Source: Clostridia bacterium (lineage in GTDB: Bacteria > Bacillota > Clostridia > CAKSNL01 > HGM11501). Taken from it: DNA of 8,395 nt. The notes under the pieces are model-generated. The model was given only the letters and a program-made list of their open reading frames with translations. It did no database searches and had not been told where the DNA came from. The position numbers and the translations under genes are program-made. Shown here one piece after another: positions 4,205-8,395 of the stretch. Each line of letters starts with the position of its first letter. The stretch's first letter is position 1. The stretch lies in contig JAFPCL010000005.1 in NCBI GenBank assembly GCA_017390225.1, forward strand, positions 1 to 8,395, read 5' to 3'.

Positions 4205-7147
4205 ATGGAACAAAGCAGCCGCATTTTATCTTTGGGAATCGATATCGGTTCCACAACAGCCAAAGTTGTTCTGGTTGAAAATGAAAAAATTATATTTGAA
4301 AAATATCAAAGGCATTTTTCGCAAATCAAAGAAACGGTTTTATCTCTTTTGGAAGAGCTTCGTCCGATTTGTGAAAACGCCTCTTTAGGTGTGTCTGTTT
4401 CCGGTTCGGCAGGGCTTGGGATTGCTCGTGCCGGCGGTCTTTCTTTCGTGCAGGAGGTTTATGCCGAATCCAAAGCCATCAAGCTTTTATTGCCCGATGT
4501 TTCCTGTGCTGTGGAGCTGGGCGGCGAAGATGCAAAAATTATCTTTTTCGGCAGTGGCATTGATGCCCGTATGAACGGCACTTGTGCCGGCGGTACGGGT
4601 GCTTTTATTGATCAGATGGCAACGCTTTTAAATGTGACGGCAGATGAGCTGGATGAGCTCAGTCTTAACTACCAAAAAATCTATCCCATTGCTTCTCGGT
4701 GCGGCGTGTTTGCCAAAACCGATTTGCAAGCTCTTTTAAATCAAGGGGCAAGCAAAGAGGATATTGCGGCAAGCATATATCAAGCCGTTGTCAACCAGAC
4801 GATTGCAGGCCTTGCCCAAGGGCAGAAAATCAAAGGAAAGGTCGTATTTTTGGGCGGCCCCTTGTTTTTCTGCAAAGGACTGCAAGCGAGATTTAAAGAA
4901 ACACTGAAGCTGACGGAGGAAACGGCAATTTTTCCGTCGTATGCGCGCTTTGCCGTAGCCTATGGGGCGGCTTTGTATGCAAAAGAAACGACAACAAGCT
5001 ATCAGCTAAAGGAATTAAAAGAAATCATAGAAAAAGCAGAAGTGGTTTCGGATCAGGAATTTTTAGAGCCGTTGTTTGCAGGAGAAGAGGAATACAAAGC
5101 CTTTTGCAATCGCCATAAAAAGGCATCGGTGCCCGAGCGGGAGCTTTCTTCCTATACGGGAAAAGCATATCTGGGCATTGATTGCGGCAGTACAACAACA
5201 AAGCTTGTTCTTTTGTCGGAAAATAAAGAAATATTATATTCTTACTACGCCTCCAATTTAGGAGATCCTTTATCTGTTGTGAAAGAACAGCTTCTTAAAA
5301 TATACGATCAGATTGAAGGTCGCGTGGTTATTGCCGGCAGCAGTGTCACGGGATATGGCGAAGATTTGATGAGAAAAGCATATCATGTGGATTTCGGTTT
5401 GGTCGAAACCATGGCACACTACACGGCGGCAAGTCATTTTATGCCGGATGTGGATTTTATTATAGATATCGGCGGACAGGACATGAAGTGTTTCCGTATA
5501 GCAAACGGCGCCATTGACAGTATCATGCTCAATGAAGCATGCTCTTCCGGTTGCGGCTCGTTTTTGGAAACCTTCGCCAAAGCACTGGGGCACACGGTGC
5601 AGGAGTTTGCCCAAAAGGGGATTTACGCCCGAAAGCCCGTGAGCCTCGGAAGCCGTTGCACGGTATTTATGAATTCTTCGGTGAAGCAAGCACAAAAGGA
5701 CGGCGCAACGGTAGAAGACATTTCCGCAGGGCTGTCTGTCAGTGTTATCAAAAATGCCATTTATAAAGTCATTCGCACCGCAGATCCCAAAGAGATCGGA
5801 AAAAGAATCGTGGTACAGGGCGGAACCTTTTTAAACGATGCCGTTTTGCGTGCCTTTGAACGAGAGCTGGGGCAGGATGTTATCCGTCCGAATATTGCAG
5901 GACTCATGGGCGCTTACGGTGCGGCATTGTATGCCATGCGTGCCAAAGAGTCTGCGCTGATTGGAAAGGAAGAGTTAAAAGACTTTTCGGTGCAAAAGCA
6001 GTCACTCATCTGCAAGGGATGTACCAACAGCTGTCACTTGACCGTCAACACGTTCCCCGGCGGTGAAAAATTTATTTCGGGAAATCAGTGTGAAAAAGGG
6101 TTAGGCATGAAAGAAGCGGCACAGCTTCCGAATTTATATGAGAAAAAAAGAGAGTATTTAAAAAGCTTTGTTCCCGGTGAACGGAAAAGAGGCACCATCG
6201 GGCTTCCTTTGGCACTGGGGATGTATGAGCTTTTGCCCCTGTGGCACACGATTTTTACGGCATTGGGATTTGAAGTTTTGGTCAGCCCCATGTCCACCAG
6301 ACGTGTTTATGAAAAAGGGCAGTTTACCATTCCGTCCGACACGGTTTGTTTCCCGGCAAAGCTCATGCACGGACACATTGAAGAATTGCTCAAAAAGAAG
6401 CCGGATGCCATTTTCTACCCCAGCCTCACATACAATATAGATGAAAAGCTTTCGGACAATCACTATAATTGTCCCGTGGTTGCCTATTATTCCGAGCTTT
6501 TGACCGGAGCTGTAGACGCACTGGGTGAATTACAATTTTTCTATCCCTATCTGAATATCAACAATCAAAAAGAGCTGGCAAAGGAAATGCAAGCTTCTTT
6601 CCGTGAAGCTTATCCCGACATAACGAAAAACGAGTGGAAAACGGCGATTAAAAAGGGTTTTGAAGCACTTGCAAGATACAAAGCCTTTATCAAAGAAGAG
6701 GGCGAAAAAGCGGTTTCCTATGCTAAAGAGCACGGTCTTCGTGTAATGGTTCTCTCCGGAAGACCGTATCATATCGATCCTTTGGTCGGTCACGGAATCG
6801 ATAAGCTGGCGGTTTCTCTGGGCTTTGTGGTCGTCAGTGAGGACAGCATCTGTCATTTGGCACCGATGCCCGATATGCATGTTCTGAATCAGTGGACGTA
6901 TCACGCCAGACTGTATCGGGCGGCCATGTATGCGGCAAAAGAGGAAAAAACATCGTTGGTTCAACTGGTGTCCTTCGGTTGTGGTGTAGATGCGGTGACA
7001 AGCGATGAAATCCGCTCGATTCTGGAGCGTGAAGGTGCGCTGTACACGCAAATTAAAATTGATGAAATTACCAACATGGGTGCTGTGAAAATTCGTTTGC
7101 GCAGTCTTTTAGGTGCTTTGGAGGAGAGAGAACAGGGCGATGAGTAA
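4205..7147 (+). CDS. Double-ASKHA acyl-CoA dehydratase activase-related protein with DUF2229-like region
   Basis: This is a 980-residue protein from ATG 4205. The first ASKHA ATPase domain (about 8-260) has phosphate loop GIDIGSTTAK (11-20), GGEDAKI (106-112), and cysteines C127 (NGTCAGGTG) and C166 (SRCGVFAKTD), equivalent to the [4Fe-4S] ligands of HgdC-type activators, where each monomer of a dimer supplies two. A second copy (about 321-580) has GIDCGSTTTK (324-333), GGQDMK (423-428), C446/C450 (NEACSSGCGSF) and C485 (SRCTVF). Next comes a four-cysteine motif, C603-x2-C606-x3-C610-x18-C629, then a DUF2229-like region (about 665-880) and a conserved tail with SGRPYHIDP (851-859) and SFGCGVDAVTSDE (923-935). 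HgdC-type activators use ATP to drive low-potential electrons into a 2-hydroxyacyl-CoA dehydratase. Here the tandem could place both halves of that dimer in one chain (inference). The redox target is probably the overlapping downstream protein; the reaction is unknown. The upstream TTG 4142 is rejected as start because it is the -35 box. Confidence 0.9.
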   Translation: MEQSSRILSLGIDIGSTTAKVVLVENEKIIFEKYQRHFSQIKETVLSLLEELRPICENASLGVSVSGSAGLGIARAGGLSFVQEVYAESKAIKLLLPDVSCAVELGGEDAKIIFFGSGIDARMNGTCAGGTGAFIDQMATLLNVTADELDELSLNYQKIYPIASRCGVFAKTDLQALLNQGASKEDIAASIYQAVVNQTIAGLAQGQKIKGKVVFLGGPLFFCKGLQARFKETLKLTEETAIFPSYARFAVAYGAALYAKETTTSYQLKELKEIIEKAEVVSDQEFLEPLFAGEEEYKAFCNRHKKASVPERELSSYTGKAYLGIDCGSTTTKLVLLSENKEILYSYYASNLGDPLSVVKEQLLKIYDQIEGRVVIAGSSVTGYGEDLMRKAYHVDFGLVETMAHYTAASHFMPDVDFIIDIGGQDMKCFRIANGAIDSIMLNEACSSGCGSFLETFAKALGHTVQEFAQKGIYARKPVSLGSRCTVFMNSSVKQAQKDGATVEDISAGLSVSVIKNAIYKVIRTADPKEIGKRIVVQGGTFLNDAVLRAFERELGQDVIRPNIAGLMGAYGAALYAMRAKESALIGKEELKDFSVQKQSLICKGCTNSCHLTVNTFPGGEKFISGNQCEKGLGMKEAAQLPNLYEKKREYLKSFVPGERKRGTIGLPLALGMYELLPLWHTIFTALGFEVLVSPMSTRRVYEKGQFTIPSDTVCFPAKLMHGHIEELLKKKPDAIFYPSLTYNIDEKLSDNHYNCPVVAYYSELLTGAVDALGELQFFYPYLNINNQKELAKEMQASFREAYPDITKNEWKTAIKKGFEALARYKAFIKEEGEKAVSYAKEHGLRVMVLSGRPYHIDPLVGHGIDKLAVSLGFVVVSEDSICHLAPMPDMHVLNQWTYHARLYRAAMYAAKEEKTSLVQLVSFGCGVDAVTSDEIRSILEREGALYTQIKIDEITNMGAVKIRLRSLLGALEEREQGDE

Positions 7148-8384
7148 AGAGTATGTTGTTTTCACAAAGAAAATGAAAAAAGAATATACGATCCTGGCAC
7201 CGAATATGCTTCCGATTCACTTTAAATTGGTCGTAGAAGCACTCAATGCCAGTGGGTATCATGCAGAGCTTTTGGAAACGGAAGGGCCGCATATCCGTGA
7301 AATGGGGCTTCGCTACGTGCACAATGATATGTGCTATCCCGCACTGTTGGTCATTGGGCAATTTTTGGATGCCATCGAAAGCGGAAAATATGATCCGCAT
7401 AAAGTGGCGCTCATTATGTTCCAGACCGGCGGCGGATGCCGTGCATCCAATTATATTTATCTGCTTCGCAAGGCTCTGGCAAGAGCAGGATACGACTATG
7501 TGCCCGTAATCTCGCTGAGCATGCAAGGGATAGAAAAGCATCCCGGCTTTAAAACAGATTTGGCATTGTGGCAAAAGCTGGTGCATGCCGTTGCCTACGG
7601 TGATCTGATCCATTCTCTGCAGCGGCAATGTTTGCCCTATGAGGTTTATCCCTATCAGACCCGAGAGGTCACAAATCGGTGGATTGAATATTTATCCCGT
7701 GAAATCGGCACAAACAAGCTGTATATGACCAAACGAAAGAAAAACTACCGTGCGATCATTCGGGATTTTAAAAATATTCCCTTGCGGGAAGAAAAAAGAA
7801 TAAAAGTCGGCATTGTGGGCGAAATCTATGTGAAGTTTTCGCCGCTTGCCAATAATAATTTAGAGGATTTTCTGCAGGAAGAAGGTGCAGAGGTCGTTGC
7901 CGCCGGGCTGTTGGATTTCTTCTTGTACTGTGTGTATGCCGGAAAGATGGATCACACGTTGTATGGTGATCGGTGGCTTTCTTCAACGATTATGAACATG
8001 GCATATGCATATTTGAAGAAAAAACAGAACGAAATGATTGGCATTATGCAAGAAGAATGTGATTTCACGCCGCCGACGCCCTTTGATCATGTGGTTTCAT
8101 TGGTCGAAGGCTATGTTAGCCTGGGTGCGAAAATGGGAGAAGGCTGGCTTTTGGTTGCCGAAATGCTGGAACTGGCAGAACGTGGCGTGAATAATATTAT
8201 CTGTGCACAGCCCTTCGGATGCCTGCCGAATCATATTTTCGGCAAGGGGATGATGAAGCCGCTGAAAGAAAAAAATCCACACCTGAATATTGTTGCCATT
8301 GATTATGATGCCGGTGCTTCCGGTGTCAATCAGGAAAACCGAATCAAACTGATGCTGGAAATGGCAGAAAGTGTGAATGTGTAA
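7140..8384 (+). CDS. HgdB/HgdD-type (2-hydroxyacyl-CoA dehydratase-like) iron-sulfur protein
   Basis: This 414-residue protein resembles the C-terminal module of the ~1400-residue 'acyl-CoA dehydratase activase-related' proteins of many anaerobes. Candidate [4Fe-4S] ligands are C65 (NDMCYP), C100 (GGGCRASNY), and C355 or C361 (ICAQPFGCLPNHI), in the spacing pattern of HgdB/BcrB-type dehydratase and double-cubane cluster proteins. Residues 221-262 (KVGIVGEIYVKF onward) look like the second Rossmann-like half of such proteins. There is no signal peptide or membrane segment, so it should be cytoplasmic. ATG 7140 overlaps the upstream stop by 8 nt (ATGAGTAA), so translation is probably coupled. 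The longer GTG 7113 start would add nine residues (MLWRRENRA) that overlap the activase and look non-native; a purine-rich GGAGGAGAGAG (7120-7130) precedes ATG 7140 at a slightly long distance. No substrate can be named. Confidence 0.88.
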   Translation: MSKEYVVFTKKMKKEYTILAPNMLPIHFKLVVEALNASGYHAELLETEGPHIREMGLRYVHNDMCYPALLVIGQFLDAIESGKYDPHKVALIMFQTGGGCRASNYIYLLRKALARAGYDYVPVISLSMQGIEKHPGFKTDLALWQKLVHAVAYGDLIHSLQRQCLPYEVYPYQTREVTNRWIEYLSREIGTNKLYMTKRKKNYRAIIRDFKNIPLREEKRIKVGIVGEIYVKFSPLANNNLEDFLQEEGAEVVAAGLLDFFLYCVYAGKMDHTLYGDRWLSSTIMNMAYAYLKKKQNEMIGIMQEECDFTPPTPFDHVVSLVEGYVSLGAKMGEGWLLVAEMLELAERGVNNIICAQPFGCLPNHIFGKGMMKPLKEKNPHLNIVAIDYDAGASGVNQENRIKLMLEMAESVNV

Positions 8385-8395
8385 TGAATCCGAAA
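8384..8395 (+). CDS. Possible start of a downstream gene, cut by the window edge
   Basis: The TAA stop of the Fe-S protein is part of TAATG, giving an ATG at 8384 followed by three sense codons (MNPK) before the sequence ends. A one-base stop/start overlap would fit the tight packing of this unit. The upstream ribosome site is weak and nothing can be said about the product. Confidence 0.35.

Noticed and set aside
5270..5695. Long minus-strand open frame opposite the activase gene, and similar antisense frames elsewhere
   Set aside because: No ribosome site, promoter or recognisable domain was seen, and each lies opposite a well-supported gene with clear family motifs. They are shadows of the coding strand.
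7113..7139. GTG 7113 as start of the HgdD-like gene
   Set aside because: It only lengthens the frame by nine residues inside the preceding gene. ATG 7140 gives a sensible N-terminus and the typical overlap with the upstream stop.

Overview
This window looks like the chromosome-segregation neighbourhood close to oriC of an anaerobic, low-to-mid-GC Bacillota (Firmicutes) bacterium. The pointers are the order noc-like / parS sites / parA (soj) / parB (spo0J), sigma-A-type promoters, purine-rich Shine-Dalgarno sites, a DUF4093-type TOPRIM protein of the RNase M5 group, and oxygen-sensitive 2-hydroxyacyl-CoA-dehydratase-type proteins. I cannot name the genus. All recognised genes are on the + strand.

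Layout. (1) 1-439: the C-terminal part of a Noc/ParB-family protein, cut by the left edge. (2) 418-469: two perfect 16-bp parS sites, 36 bp apart; the first is also the last codons of the noc-like gene and the second is intergenic. (3) 506-4095: a compact operon with an extended -10 promoter at 506-534, then parA, parB, serS and an RNase M5-like TOPRIM gene with junctions of 0, +1 and -4 bp, closed by a strong intrinsic terminator whose stem begins on the last base of the final stop codon. (4) 4142-8384: a second transcription unit with a near-consensus promoter (TTGACA-17-TATACT). It encodes a 980-residue protein with two ASKHA (BcrAD/BadFG-type) ATPase domains, a four-cysteine motif and a DUF2229-like region, then, overlapping by 8 nt, a 414-residue HgdB/HgdD-type iron-sulfur protein. 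A further ORF seems to start at the right edge, overlapping the stop by one base.

How the genes work together. ParA and ParB with the parS sites form the chromosome partition and SMC-loading system. SerS and the RNase M5-like protein are translation or RNA-processing genes transcribed with them. The second unit resembles an ATP-driven electron 'archerase' plus its Fe-S acceptor, the machinery of 2-hydroxyacyl-CoA dehydratases and double-cubane cluster proteins. It has no visible dehydratase substrate genes beside it, and its physiological reaction is to my knowledge not established. It is the best candidate for undescribed biology here.

Two starts need correction. The longest ORF of the activase begins with a TTG at 4142 that is really the -35 box of its own promoter; the supported start is ATG 4205. 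The downstream gene is best started at ATG 7140 rather than GTG 7113.
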